From: Diphasiastrum complanatum
Taxonomy: Eukaryota > Streptophyta > Lycopodiopsida > Lycopodiales > Lycopodiaceae
Assembly: GCA_029204225.1 (NCBI GenBank)
Contig: CM055111.1
Coordinates: forward strand, 26,943,540 to 27,007,539
Reading direction: 5' to 3'
DNA: 64,000 nt
In this document: in pieces, positions 1 through 10,470 of the stretch
Layout of the letters: the number at the start of each line of letters is the position of its first letter
Numbering within the stretch: position 1 is the first letter of the stretch
Program-made: the position numbers and the translations under genes
The notes under the pieces: model-generated
Told to the model about the DNA's origin: nothing
Seen by the model: the letters and a program-made list of their open reading frames with translations, nothing else
Database searches by the model: none

Positions 1-140
1 TCGTATAGTGTATTCAATATATTCCAAGCTTCTTTCAAGGATTGGGCTTGTTTGATATGGCCAATCTGTGTGTCATGGATGTTAAGGAAAAAAGCCTTGA
101 CATCCCTGAGCCTTCCACTTGGAAATGGCTTGCTCATTGA
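1..140 (-). pseudogene. Ty1/copia gag fragment
   Basis: Read on the minus strand this stretch gives a gag segment with the IHDTQIGHI and EAWNIL blocks typical of the copia gag (UBN2-like) N-terminal half. Related gag segments occur at 17053, 36896 and 43754. It is cut by the window edge on one side and by an LTR start at 141 on the other, so it is a remnant. Family assignment rests on these motifs only. Confidence 0.6.
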
Positions 141-530
141 TGTTGGATGTATCTCCTCAACTCTCCTAGATCCCATGCTAATCTAGTTCCATTCATATCG
201 CTGTAGTTTACATGCATTGTCGCACAGACTCTATTACTAAAGACAAGCAAGAAGTTAGCTCTCGACTTATCGGGCTTCGCCGACTTATCGGGGAAGCCCG
301 ACCTGATCGATATATCAAGAAATCTAACATGTCCAACAAAACAGCTCACCCGAAGTGTCTAACATATTGGATCACTTACAATTTGCTTCGAACAGTAACA
401 CAAACTCATGCTACACAGTAACATAGATAGAAAACACTCTCCACACCAAGCTCATGTAGCAACTGTATTTCTCACAACAAAAATACACTGTACATATAGT
501 TGTTCACTAAGGCAACCCATGCATGGCACA
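141..530 (+). repeat. LTR of the TGTTGG copia family, left part
   Basis: It starts with TGTTGGATG and aligns by eye with the LTR at 42488-43481, sharing blocks such as CTAATCTAGTTCCATTCATAT and a degenerate GACTTATCGG repeat (261-300). Similarity fades after roughly 500, so the right end is uncertain. It lies between a minus-strand gag piece and a minus-strand RNase H, so it probably inserted into an older element. Confidence 0.5.
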
Positions 531-538
531 GGCTATTG

Positions 539-578
539 TTGATGGGACGCGTGTCCCGTCAACTCGCCTCATGGCGAG
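539..578. repeat. Two adjacent GC-rich hairpins
   Basis: Positions 539-562 form a 10-bp stem with one mismatch around GCGT. Positions 563-578 form a perfect 6-bp stem (CTCGCC/GGCGAG) around TCAT. They lie just past the RNase H end of the minus-strand copia, where its 3' untranslated part or LTR would be. Function is unknown. Confidence 0.5.
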
Positions 579-639
579 GCCAACTGATCCTTATCCACTG
601 ATAGGACCCACAGTACAGTACCATAGTAGTTCTACTTTA

Positions 640-1275
640 GTTCTAACTCTCTCCCTTAAACTTATCAAACTGTTCTCTAATAAGTGGCTTAGTGAATATG
701 TCAACTGGTTGTTCATCCGTACTACAATGAACAACATGAATTTCACGACTCAACAGCCTCTCACGTATAAAGTGATATTGAATCTCAATGTGTTTTGTTC
801 TTGCATGGAACACTGGATTCTTTGCTAGCTAAATGCCACTCTGACTGTCGCTATGTATAGTTATGGGATTTTCCTGTTGCATGCCACTTCTTCCAAGATT
901 TGTCTCAACCATATAGCTTTTCGTGTTGTGCTACACATTGCCTTATACTATGCTTCTGTTGTAGATAGAGCAACTATACTTTGCCTCTTACTAGACCAGG
1001 AAAAGCAATTGCCACAAATTTGGAATACATACCCTGTGGTGTAATTACGATCATCATAGTCACCTCCCTAATCTGCATCCACATAGCCACATAACTCAAG
1101 TACACCCTCATGCTTCCTGTAAACCAAGCCATAATCTGAAGTGCCTTTGACATAATGCAAAATACATTTGGCTATCTTCCAATGCATTTTTGTAGGTGCT
1201 GTCATAAACTGACTTACACTACCAATAACATAGCATATATCTGGTCTAGTCATGGTAAGATAAATCAAGCTCCCT
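640..1275 (-). pseudogene. Ty1/copia RNase H and RT end, broken
   Basis: The minus strand encodes a copia RNase H C-terminus near 650-830, with HARTKHIEIQYHFIRERL-type and DIFTKPL blocks. Near 1068-1268 it encodes the RT/RNase H connection (MTRPDICY, a GYVDAD-like block). The frame is broken between these parts. The order RNase H, RT, INT, PR with rising coordinates agrees with one minus-strand element running to about 3750. Confidence 0.75.
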
Positions 1276-2010
1276 ACTAACTACCTATACAACGTAGCAT
1301 CAAATGACTATGACTCGTCAAGCTTAGAAAGCTTTTTACCTGGTTCAATAGGAGTGTTCACTGGCTTGCATGAACCTGTGCAACAACTCTCTGACATAAT
1401 TCACCCGTGTTAGACCTACTTTGTGTCCTTTTTGCCACACCTTCACTCCAAGGCAATAATGCATTAGGTTGAGATCTGTCATCTTGAATTGTTCCATGAG
1501 GTCTTTCTTGATTATTTCCCATGATAATCAAGTCATCAACATAAAGAGATATCAAAGCAACCATACCATCAAAGCATGAGACATAAAGATTTGGATCAAC
1601 ATGTGTTCTCACCATCCCCTTAGAACAAAAGTAGGCATCAATCCTACTGTACCACACACGTGGTGACTATTTAAGACCATAAAGTGTTTTCTTCAAGAGA
1701 CATACTTTATTCTCCTGTCCTTTTGCTACAAAGCCTTTGGGTTGATCCATGAACACCTCTTCTTCTAACTCACCATTTAGAAAAGCAGATTTACATCCAT
1801 CTGATGCAAAGGCCAACCAAAATGTGAAGCTAAAGCAACAAGTAGATGTAGAGTATTCCACTTACATACTGGTGCAAAGGTCTCCTCATAGTCGATCCCT
1901 CTACTTTGTGCATACCCTTTGATCACCAATCTTGCTTTGTGCTTTGCTATACTTCCATCTGCATGGTACTTAGTCATGTATACCCATTTACAACAATGGG
2001 TTTCTTGCCA
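1275..2010 (-). pseudogene. Ty1/copia reverse transcriptase, broken
   Basis: RT motifs occur in several frames on the minus strand. KHKARLVIKGY and DYEETFAPV lie near 1777-1977, [16 protein letters not shown] and LYGLK near 1667-1861, and the active-site box LYVDDLIIMG near 1358-1657. YVDD is kept, but at least three frame changes separate the parts, so no enzyme can be made. This is the RVT_2 domain of the element whose integrase lies at 2478. Confidence 0.85.
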
Positions 2011-2477
2011 AGTGGTGGTTCCACTAAGTCTCGTGTGCTATGCTTAGCAATTGACTCCATCTCCTCTCCCATAGCCTTGACCCAAATGTCATCATCTTTT
2101 GCTTCAACATAAGTTGAAGGTTCTTTGCTTTGAATAATGCTAGATAAGTGAGCATAATTTGCTTCATACCTTTCAGGTTGTGTCTTCTCTCTTGTTGACC
2201 TTCATAGCTCTCCCTGGCTAGATGATCTTGGAAAGTCATCCATGTCGCGGCTCTCCATCAATCTCTCAAACCAGTTAGGGAGCTTCCTATTAGGTGATCG
2301 GGTTCTTGGTGAAAATGTATACCATAGTACTTCTTTCTCCTTGCATTTGTGACCTGCAACTTCAATTCTTCTTGCCTCTCCAACCTGTCTCTTGAGGTTG
2401 AGTAGTAGTATCATGAGGTGTATCCTCGTGTCCATCACTAGGAAAGTTAATAAATGGATCATCATCAGGAGGAATCC
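2010..2477 (-). other. Copia INT-RT linker, decayed
   Basis: This segment sits where copia polyproteins carry a poorly conserved linker. Minus-strand reading gives disconnected acidic and basic stretches in several frames and no recognisable domain. It is assigned from position only. Confidence 0.4.
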
Positions 2478-3281
2478 TCATTGTACCATCTTTTCCACTG
2501 GATGTGTCCGTCTTCTCAACATCTTCATCTTCATACATCTTAGATTCATTAAAGATAACATCACGGCTGACATGTATTTGTTCTCCAATGGATCAAAACA
2601 TCTATAGCCCTTTACACGATCATCATATCCTAGGAATATGCGCTTTATAGCATTTACATCAAGCTTACGTCTCTCTTCCTTAGGAATGTATACAAAGGCC
2701 TTACATCCAAAGATTTGCAAGTGGTTCACCTTTGGCTTCTTCTTTGTGAATGCCTCCTCAGGTGTTATCTTTGGTATGTAAATGGTAGAACTTCTATTTT
2801 GAAGATAGACTACCGTACTGCATGCTTCTGACCAAAAATCTTTTGGTAGTTTCATCTCAACTAGCATAGATCTGGTACTTTCCACAATCGTACGATTCTT
2901 GCGCTTAGCTACACCATTGAGTTCAGGAGTATGAGCTTGAGTAAATTGTCTTTTGAAATCACATTGATCACAAAGATCATTAAAGTCAGTAGACTTGTAC
3001 TCAGCTCCATTATCTGATCTTAGAACTTTGATCTTCCTACCTGTCTGATTTTTGACCAATGCTTTGAAGCTCTTAAAAGGGGCAAACGAATCCGATTTCT
3101 TCTTCAAGAAGTAAATCCACATCTTGTGTGACATATCATCAATGAAGGTCATGAAATAGAAGGCTTTATCTAAGGACATAGTCCTCATAGGCCCGCATAG
3201 ATCTGTGTGGATCAAATCCAAGATGTTCTGTGCCCTTGCAACTTCTCTCGATGTTGCTTCCCATACACACATGACTCGCAC
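2478..3281 (-). pseudogene. Ty1/copia integrase core, near-intact frame
   Basis: This open 267-codon frame encodes the rve integrase core and its C-terminal part. It has the first catalytic Asp in HTDLCGPM, the second in RSDNGAEY and the C-terminal FGCKAFVYIP block. The residue 36 positions after the second Asp, where DD35E predicts the catalytic Glu, is Lys (GVAKRKN). The zinc-binding HHCC part just upstream (3282-3360) is out of frame. The element is therefore unlikely to integrate on its own. Confidence 0.85.
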
Positions 3282-3360
3282 ATCGTCTTCAAGTGGTCTT
3301 CCATCATAGGCAATCCTCTCACCATTTTCAATTTTCTCATCAAGCTAAGGCTTTCTAGGT

Positions 3361-3747
3361 TCAAATGACCAAGCCTTTTATGCCACAGTTCAGTTGTGAT
3401 GGAATGGATGAGATAAGTCTATGTTGCCCCTTGATTGTAGCATTCAACTTGTACAATTTAGTGTTGGGCTCCCTTATACCATCCGCCATGACTTTGAACT
3501 TTTGGTTCACATCCTTCACAAAGCAATGATCATGGGCAAATTTTGCTTTCAACTTTTGATCAATAATGAAACCAACATAAAGTATATTTTTCTTCAAACC
3601 TGGTACATAAAGTACCTCCTTGATTGTCTTGCTTTTGCCATCAAGTAGTTGGATGAAAACGATGCCTATCCTCTGGATCTTGCACACATCACCATTTGCT
3701 TGTGAAATAGACGTTCCATTATCGTTGCTCAAATGTGATTTGGCCAC
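3361..3747 (-). pseudogene. Ty1/copia protease/GAG-pre-integrase region
   Basis: The 128-codon frame contains VLYVPGLKKNILYVG, the standard end of the copia protease region, followed by a GAG-pre-integrase-like stretch. The DSGAS active-site segment that should lie upstream is missing: the frame runs instead into LTR-like sequence at 3745-3930. Gag is absent. This is the 5' end of the surviving coding part. Confidence 0.7.
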
Positions 3748-3930
3748 TTGCCCTAAATGGTAATTTCTTGGTATCTCACCAAATGACCTAGAAATTTTAA
3801 TCTAGATGCAATATATGAAAATTAGCCAATTAGAATGGGTCCAAACTCGACTCATCCACTTATCTACTTGCCAAATAGAGTACAAACATCATTAGGAGAA
3901 ATATGAGCTCAAAATGGGCCCTTTGAAATT
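3745..3930 (-). repeat. LTR-like segment shared (inverted) with 31890-32070
   Basis: The reverse complement matches 31890-32070 by eye, with shared blocks such as GGCAAGTAGATAA, GGACCCATTCTAATTGGC and TTACCATTTAG. At 31.9 kb this lies inside a predicted LTR. Here it abuts the protease frame, suggesting that gag was lost by a deletion joining LTR to protease. Confidence 0.5.
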
Positions 3931-3946
3931 TGACTTTAAAGAGAAG

Positions 3947-4457
3947 TGTTAAGAATCAGATTTGATCTGATATATTTTTATTGTAAGCTCAAAATGTAGT
4001 ATTGTAATTAACTATACATATCTTCAGTTAATTAGGATTTATAGTTTTTAGTAGTAATCGAGACTGGACCCGCACTTGTTATATTAGCTGGTCATTTGTC
4101 CCGTAGCCGGCTACTCGGGTTAGCTGAGTAGCCATACTGGTAGGAAATCAGCCTGTACAGTGGATTTTGGTTTCGTTATGCTATACTTGAGGGCATGTCT
4201 TAGATTGGTCAGTTATTTAGGCCATACTTGGCTTTGTTCTAGTTTGACAGGTGGTAGGCCAATTTTAGGACACCTCCTTTCATGCAATTTTAGGACACAT
4301 GTCCTTTCATGTAATTAGTGTGTTTCACTATATGTACAATTGTCGCTTTGATATACAAAGCTTTTGTTGTGCCATCTTTGAGAGCTTGTGAGGAGTGTCT
4401 ATGGTGATTGATTGATGCAATTTGCATACTGCACTAGATCCTAATAGTATTTTAACA
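3947..4457 (+). repeat. Copia-type LTR, 511 bp
   Basis: It begins TGTTAAGAATC and ends TTTTAACA, so the ends form the inverted TGTTAA/TTAACA pair usual for LTRs. It is immediately followed by a tRNA-iMet-type primer site. A TATATG stretch lies inside. No matching 3' LTR was found in the window. Confidence 0.7.
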
Positions 4458-4469
4458 TGGTATCAGAGC
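4458..4469 (+). other. Primer-binding site (tRNA-iMet type)
   Basis: TGGTATCAGAGC directly follows the LTR end. It is the standard plant copia primer site complementary to the 3' end of initiator tRNA-Met. Confidence 0.85.
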
Positions 4470-5026
4470 TGCAAGGTGATGCAAAATGCACGATGCAGTG
4501 GAGCTATGGGATAACATCATCCATTTTTGTTTTTATTCTTCCATCGTTGATCAATCTCTAATTACTCTTTTCTTTTTCTAGTCACTTCAAAAAAACAAAA
4601 ACAAAACAAGTGGGACACCACAATTGCACAAACCTTGAAGCAATTCTGTCCATTACGAGAATACTGCAATACAACCATGACTACCAAGTTTGTGATGGAA
4701 TTAGTAACCTTTGACCTTTCACTGTACTACTTATAGATAATGATTCAAATATTAAACCTGTTATAGTTCTAGATTGTCCACACAATCCCTAGAGAATTTC
4801 TCTTATTCAAAAAGTTATAATTAGGTATCTTACTCTGAATCTATCCAAAATTACTTTTAGACCAAATCTCATTTCTATACCATAGCTAGTTCTCTTCCAA
4901 AAGCTAAGCAACCAATAGATCCCTAGATAGAATATTATCCCATCACTTCACCCCTCTTTTAAAGAAATTATCAATTTCAATAAAAGTTAACTAGAAAGAT
5001 GATAGCTTACAAATTCTGATTATCAA
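4470..5026. other. AT-rich stretch, no gene recognised
   Basis: No frame of note follows the primer site and no gag is found. The base composition becomes more AT-rich towards the helicase block, so the copia internal region was probably deleted or interrupted here. Confidence 0.5.
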
Positions 5027-5511
5027 ATGAAGCAAAGCTGTCAGTACGTAAATAGCTCCTCTCCAGATTTGCGACGCAAATTTATAAATTATAACAATAC
5101 AATACTATTGCATCCAATTGATATCTACACATATAGACCTGAAGAACTTGAAAACATGACTTTTTATGAGTATTGGCGTCGATTTATTGTAATTGCAAAA
5201 AAAAAACAATTTTAAAAAATATATATATATATATGGATCAATTAGGACATTATTTGTATAAAAATACTAAAATAATCAGATTCACAACTTATCATCCTAC
5301 ATATCAAACAGAAGTTTTTTTTTTCAATATCTTATTATGTCAATTTCGAAAAGAACATTATCTTTTGAGCCTCAAGAACAGTGATCTATCGTATTATACA
5401 GAATGCATATTGCGTGATTTCATTCGAAATAAAAAAGACATTGAACATTACGTTGAAGATTATTCGAATACACAAATGCTTCAAAATGAACGACGTCTTA
5501 TTGCAACATAA
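5027..5511 (+). pseudogene. Helitron-type RepHel middle region, broken
   Basis: Two overlapping frames (5027-5215 and 5173-5511) carry blocks found upstream of the helicase domain in Helitron Rep/helicase proteins. These are a YRPEELENMTFYEYW segment followed by a HPTYQTEVFFFNILLCQFRKE segment. In the family this is the RPxxLE...LSLYEF and GExFFxRLLLxxxxG-like area. The frames are separated by an A-tract and a short AT repeat near 5200-5234. No HUH Rep motif is visible. The match is by recalled family pattern, not by search. Confidence 0.55.
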
Positions 5512-5592
5512 ATCATTTTCTCGCGAACCGTTATTTCAAGTCATATATGATTAAATAACGCTCAGGTATCATTAAGAACTGATACAAAAGAT

Positions 5593-5979
5593 ATGTTAGG
5601 TATTTCACATGAATTTCAATCATTCAAAAAATTTTCATTGACAACTGAACAAGAAAGTGCCTTTTCGATTTTGATGTCAAATCAATCAAGTATTTTTCTA
5701 CTATCAGGTACACTCGGAAGTGGGAAAACACATCTAATAAAATATTTAACATTCGCACTCGAAAAAACAAACAAATATGTTTTATCATGCGCCACAATAG
5801 GTGCAGCTGCGTGTAGGCTTAGTAAACGTGCATTGACAGTGCACAATTTATTTTTGATCTCTGTTAATGCTCTCTATATAGGAAATCTAATGCCTACTGA
5901 TGTACGTTACAAAAAAATCTTTAGTGCTGATATCATTATTATCGACAAAATGTCTATGATGACTGCTCAAACGTTATAG
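5593..5979 (+). pseudogene. Pif1/Helitron-like helicase, N-terminal RecA half
   Basis: The 128-codon frame starts with the Pif1 LTTEQ box (residues 16-20), followed by Walker A GTLGSGKT (39-46) and Walker B IIIIDKMSM (about 114-122). The usual DE is DK here, losing the catalytic Glu of ATPases. The motif between them (CATIGAAACRL) is the Pif1 motif Ia. The frame stops at 5979, but translation of 5980-6070 in other frames still gives FILLLVGDHV, like motif III. It belongs with 6093-6908 as one helicase. Confidence 0.8.
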
Positions 5980-6092
5980 CTTGTCATACACCAAATAAAT
6001 CAAGTAAAATCATATCCATATCGTCTGCCTTTCCAGAATTTTATCTTGTTGTTAGTAGGCGATCATGTACGTAAACATAGAACTGATAGTTT

Positions 6093-6908
6093 ATGTTCAA
6101 TATGCCAGATCTCGACATCTTTATATTGGAAAATGGCGATTCAGATCCACTTGACTTATTTGATTCAACACGCGTCAAATGCTTTATAGCTTTATATCTT
6201 TCATTTTTAAACACGATAAGATTTAGAAAGCCAACATTAGAAGAAATCAACGATACATTGAATCAACAAAAAATTTCAGAAGAAGAAGTTTTGAAAATGA
6301 TTAGCTGTAACGTGACAATAATATGCACACACAAAGAAAATGTCAAAAGATATAACAAATGTGCTTCGAAGAGAAAAATATCATAAACGTACCAGTCAAA
6401 ACAAATGTATCAGACAATCTAGAATTAAAATCATGGCTTGATGACTCGTCATTTCATCAACTAGACCAAATTGCAAAGAATACAAAGATCATGGTTCTTG
6501 CGAATCTAGACATAACAAATGGAATAGTTATTGGAGCAATCGGAACAATTTAAGACTATGCGCATTCGAATCAAACGAATGAAATCGATTCTATCATGAC
6601 AGCAATCGATGGATCTAACAAAAATGAAAACTATGCCATCAACTATTAGGAAATTGAGATACGATTCTAAAATATATCACAAATGCACTTTCCCTTTAAC
6701 ATTAGCATACACTATTACAACTCATAAATCGCAAGGCATAACAATCAGCAACACTGCAATAATTGATATTCAAAACAATTTCTGTCCAGGATTAACTTAT
6801 GTTATGTTATCTCGAGTGACAAGACGAGAACACATATTTCTCACACGCAAACTAACACCTACAGATTTTGATCCAACACCAGCCATTATAAATCAAACAA
6901 GTAACTAA
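6093..6908 (+). pseudogene. Pif1/Helitron-like helicase, C-terminal RecA half
   Basis: Three frames (6093-6386, 6359-6553, 6609-6908) cover the second RecA domain. A LNTIRFRKPTLEEIN segment is followed by MVLANLDITNGIVIGAIG, like the Pif1 'mLxxNLdxxxGLvNGxxG' block. The last frame has YTITTHKSQGIT (motif V) and LTYVMLSRVT (motif VI). Two frameshifts and a stop separate them, so this is a relic. It is very A-rich compared with the AHL gene. It could be a Helitron or a host or viral Pif1 relative; the upstream 5027-5511 blocks favour Helitron. Confidence 0.8.
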
Positions 6909-7044
6909 TATTGACAATATGATCTGATTCTACGACATCTAAATCTTTCTGACACATTACTTGATAATTTATTGTTCTAGAAATATCATATCCAAAATAT
7001 TTTGTTTCTAATTTTCTAATTGTACTTGAAAACAGAGATCCGAT

Positions 7045-7765
7045 ATGGCATTACAAGAACTTACAGAGGCTCAAAAGGTACATTGTTATGAATATGATGA
7101 ATTATTTTTTAGACTTGAATAAAATACCAAAAAAAAAATAATGCTTTTAACTATTCAAAATTTGTAATTTAATTCTAATAACGACTTTTATGTTAAAAAC
7201 TTTCACAAGCTTTTCCGAAAACTAAAAGAAGAAACTCAACAACCGCAAGCTTTGACGTCTGAAGATATTGAAGAATTGCAAATTTATCCTACGACGCGAC
7301 AAATGTTCCTATTGAATGCTTGCGGAATCGATCCGGAACAATACAAAGACGGTTTCAAAATAGTTACACTATGAGCACGTATATCACAACACATAAACGT
7401 GCAAGAGAAACCTATGTGCATGAACATCATGGAGATCCTATAGAAGGTAACAAATCACCTCTATTTTTATTTATTTATTTTCCATTCTATTCTTTTACTT
7501 TATTACATTAAACATATGAAAATCATATTATTTTTATAACATATTTCAAATTTGCAGGATTTATGAAACACTTTATTGAGTCTTTGATCTATGTTCCTGA
7601 TTGTAATTGACATGAGTTTCTAACGTGCTCTAAAACTATTCGTGTTCTTTAACCAAAACCTTGGACTTAAGTTGTTGAGGACTTCTGTCTAGAAACATAC
7701 AGTTCACAAACGCGATCAATTATCTGTCTGCACAACCACGAATACATCGAACATTTCTCGACTCT
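7045..7765 (+). pseudogene. Unrecognised three-exon gene relic
   Basis: A start codon at 7045 opens an 11-codon exon ending in AAG. An intron then runs 7078-7209 (GT...AG), and a second exon (7210-7446) has LTSEDIEELQIYPTTRQM and LNACGIDPEQYKDGFKIVT, continuing one frame over as HKRARETYVHEHHGDPIE. A second GT...AG intron spans 7447-7557. The third exon begins in phase with GFMKHFIESLIYVPDC and continues through several stops to about 7765. Both junctions keep phase, which supports a once-spliced gene. I do not recognise the family. The AT-rich codon use resembles the helicase just upstream, so it may be cargo or a second gene of the same mobile element. Confidence 0.55.
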
Positions 7766-8071
7766 CTGTTGACACCTTAATCAGCCGGAGTGTAGTACTG
7801 TTGTACTACTCTGATAACATCTCACATGTAGAACACGTTTCATTCGATTTGATAGAGGCCAGATTGTTGTTCTAAAATTATTAACATTACACACCCCAAA
7901 CACAAGTAATACTAGTTACTTTCTAATGTCTGTTGACAACCAGAATAACAATCGAAACTGCTTGTCATAACTATATCAAATACATAACTTTATAACGTTG
8001 TCCTCTGTTGGAACGACATTATTTACTACGAAATCTATATTAACCCTGTAGGTATAGTACGACATATACCA
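7766..8071 (+). repeat. Probable end of a gypsy 5' LTR
   Basis: The stretch before the primer site at 8077 ends in ATATACCA. The LTR start cannot be fixed; TGTTGACACC near 7767 is one candidate. No second copy was found to test it. Confidence 0.3.
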
Positions 8072-8076
8072 ATTTT

Positions 8077-8094
8077 TGGTGCCGTTGCCGGGGA
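8077..8094 (+). other. Ty3/gypsy primer-binding site
   Basis: TGGTGCCGTTGCCGGGGA resembles the primer sites of the plant Tat/Athila group of non-chromovirus gypsy elements, from memory. It precedes the gag start by about 190 bp, a normal leader position. Confidence 0.7.
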
Positions 8095-8282
8095 TAGCTT
8101 AGGAAAGTTATAAGAAACTGACACATCCATCTCCATCTCTAGTGTATGTTAGATAGAGAATCCCAATTAGAACGATAGCGTAAGCTTAGAGAGGAATTTT
8201 TACAAAGACAGAGTGACAGTGCGATCAAAGAAATCTAGACAAAATCACTGCCCAATTACTTGAACTCCTAATTAGCTTCAGT

Positions 8283-10113
8283 ATGGAGGGTCCTGCTGCA
8301 CGTTTCACTTCTATCTCAAAAATTAAGTACGATTATTTTAATGGGACTACTTCCGATGATGCAGATAGCTATGTCTCGCAATTTGAGTCAATTGCTAATG
8401 CAAATAACGAGGAAAATGGCGTAGATAAACTGCGAATCTTCCCTAGTCTGCTGAGAAAGTAGGCACGCATATGGTACAGTCAAGTTGAACCAGATCGTGT
8501 AGGAACCTAGTTGCTACTGAAAGATGCGTTTCTGAACCAGTTCAGAGAAATCGATTATAAATCTAGAATTCTCGGATGTCTAAACAATGTTCAGAAGAAG
8601 ACTTAAGAATCTCTTTGAAAATATACATGAAAGGTTAAGAAGCTTATAGGAAAACTAACTAGTGTATATCCCATTGATATGCAGATCGAATGGTTTTTAG
8701 CTGGTTTACCATCAAAGATTGATTAGTATTGCAGACAAGGGGACATGACCTCCTTAGCAGCAATAATAGCTAGTGCCAAAAATTTTGAGACCTCGAAACT
8801 AGCATGAAAGCGACGCTCAATTAAAAGATCTCATAAGTCTAAAATTGATTCCAGTGACAGCGATGATGATTCAGATTCGGACTCAAGTACCAGTTCTTCA
8901 AGCTCGGAGTCCAAAAATAGCGATTCATGGGAATCAGAAGCTAATAAAGGAGACAAACGAAATAAACGACGATCCAAGCGAAAGGACGACACAAAAACCA
9001 TCGAGGATAAGTCATCAACTTCTAAAGTCGAAAAGCTTTGGAAGAGTAATATGGCTGACATTAATAAAAAGTTTAATGATTTGAATGTGCAAATCTCTGA
9101 AGTTGTAGACAAAAGACCAAAGGCATCTTCTTCCAACTCATGAATGTGGTGTACGAAATGTGGAACTTCTGGACATTCTAAGGAAGACTGCACCACTGTG
9201 ACTGTTAAGTATATTGAAGATCTCGCCCAGGAGGTACTTTTTATTTTTCATAATGATGCGACTACTAACTATGTTCAGGGTACTGCAGCATCAGCCCAAT
9301 AGGATAGACCAAAGTTTGCACCAAAATAATCCTCCTGAATTTGTTGGACCAGCGAAGTCTCAAACCGCGACTAAACCAGTGTCGGGCAACTGCTACAACT
9401 GTGGAGAGCCTGGACATTTTTCACTTGACTGTTGTCAGCCATGAAAGCCGATTGGTTATGTACCGTTATGCTTGAACTATAGGGAGCTTGGCCACAAGTA
9501 TCCTGACTGCCCTCAGTCGTAGAAGCCATGACCCAAATATCAGTATGTAGCAACACCAACTGTTGCAGATTCAAAAGCAAAAGCTTCGATTGATGCTATT
9601 GTGCAGAGGATTGATGTAATTGAAGGAAAATTGGCAAAGACATATGACCAGTCCTGGCCAAGTGACGTGGAGAAGATATTCAAAGTCACAATGAGAAGCA
9701 AAGGCTCCTCGAAACCCAAACAAAAATCTTCAACGAAGCGCAAAAAATCTTCTAGCAAGATGATGAACAAATCTACGACTAAAGAAGATCTTAAAGATGA
9801 CCCCGACTATGACTGCGATGTTGCAAAATTATGTGCAAAAGACATCTTAGCAGAAGCGAAAGAAATTATCAACATTGAACTTCAGTCAGCTGCTGCACGG
9901 AAGGTGGTCATGTTCGAGGAAGGGGACAACGAAATCACGAAGACTAAATTGTCTAGTGCTGTCATTGACAAGCCAATCTCGAAATCGAAGACGAAGGACT
10001 ATGACGTAGTGACTGATATTGGATCTCTTCATCCGAACATCACTTTTGAGCAACTGTTGGCAGATAACACTTATTACAGAAAGCAACTAAAAGGTCTTTC
10101 CCAAGAGAGTTGA
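8283..10113 (+). pseudogene. Ty3/gypsy gag with three zinc knuckles, decayed
   Basis: From ATG at 8283 one frame runs about 1 kb with gag-like content (YVSQFES, ARIWYSQVE, FLNQFREID). A Ser/Asp-rich region at about 8850-8950 leads to the knuckle CTKCGTSGHSKEDC near 9155. After a one-base shift near 9320 a second knuckle CYNCGEPGHFSLDC (about 9390) and a third, degenerate one (CLNYRELGHKYPDC, about 9470) follow. The frame then stays open 9601-10113 as a Lys-rich tail. The stop codons in the first kilobase (such as those near 8461, 8508, 8604, 8724 and 8805) look like C-to-T or G-to-A changes. No protease or RT follows. Confidence 0.8.
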
Positions 10114-10129
10114 GATTTCAGACTGGTGA

Positions 10130-10470
10130 GACCAATAATCGAGGAGACATGTTTCTATGGTCATAAGGATTTTTTAAAGTAGACAACCAAAGAAAGGATT
10201 GTAAAAAGCGCCTCCAAAAGAGTTGAAACTTTCTTTCATTTTTGAATAATTTTCAATACTTTTCAGCACTTGGCCTGGGTATTTTTAGATGCACATACTA
10301 TCTCTACATAACTCAAAATTGGAAAAAATTTGAAAGACTTGTTTCTATGGTCATACAATACTTTTAAAAGTAGACAAACCAAAAAAATATTGTTAAAATC
10401 CTATAGATCTCCAAATTCAATTTTTTTTGTTAGGCATGTTTCTATAATCATCTAGGATAAAAATTGAATG
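10130..10470 (+). repeat. Degenerate direct repeat, ~190 bp spacing
   Basis: GTTTCTATGGTCAT followed by a poly-T and AGTAGACAA block occurs near 10151 and again near 10341. A weaker third copy (TGTTTCTATAATCATC) lies near 10437. It lies just after the gypsy gag stop, where pol should be. Confidence 0.6.

Noticed and set aside
5027-6908. Helicase as part of an endogenous large DNA virus
   Set aside because: Considered because of the strong AT bias, but the pre-helicase blocks fit Helitron better and no other viral gene is nearby.
8283-9140. Stop-codon reassignment or readthrough in the gypsy gag
   Set aside because: Three different stop codons are scattered through it and each fits simple transition decay.
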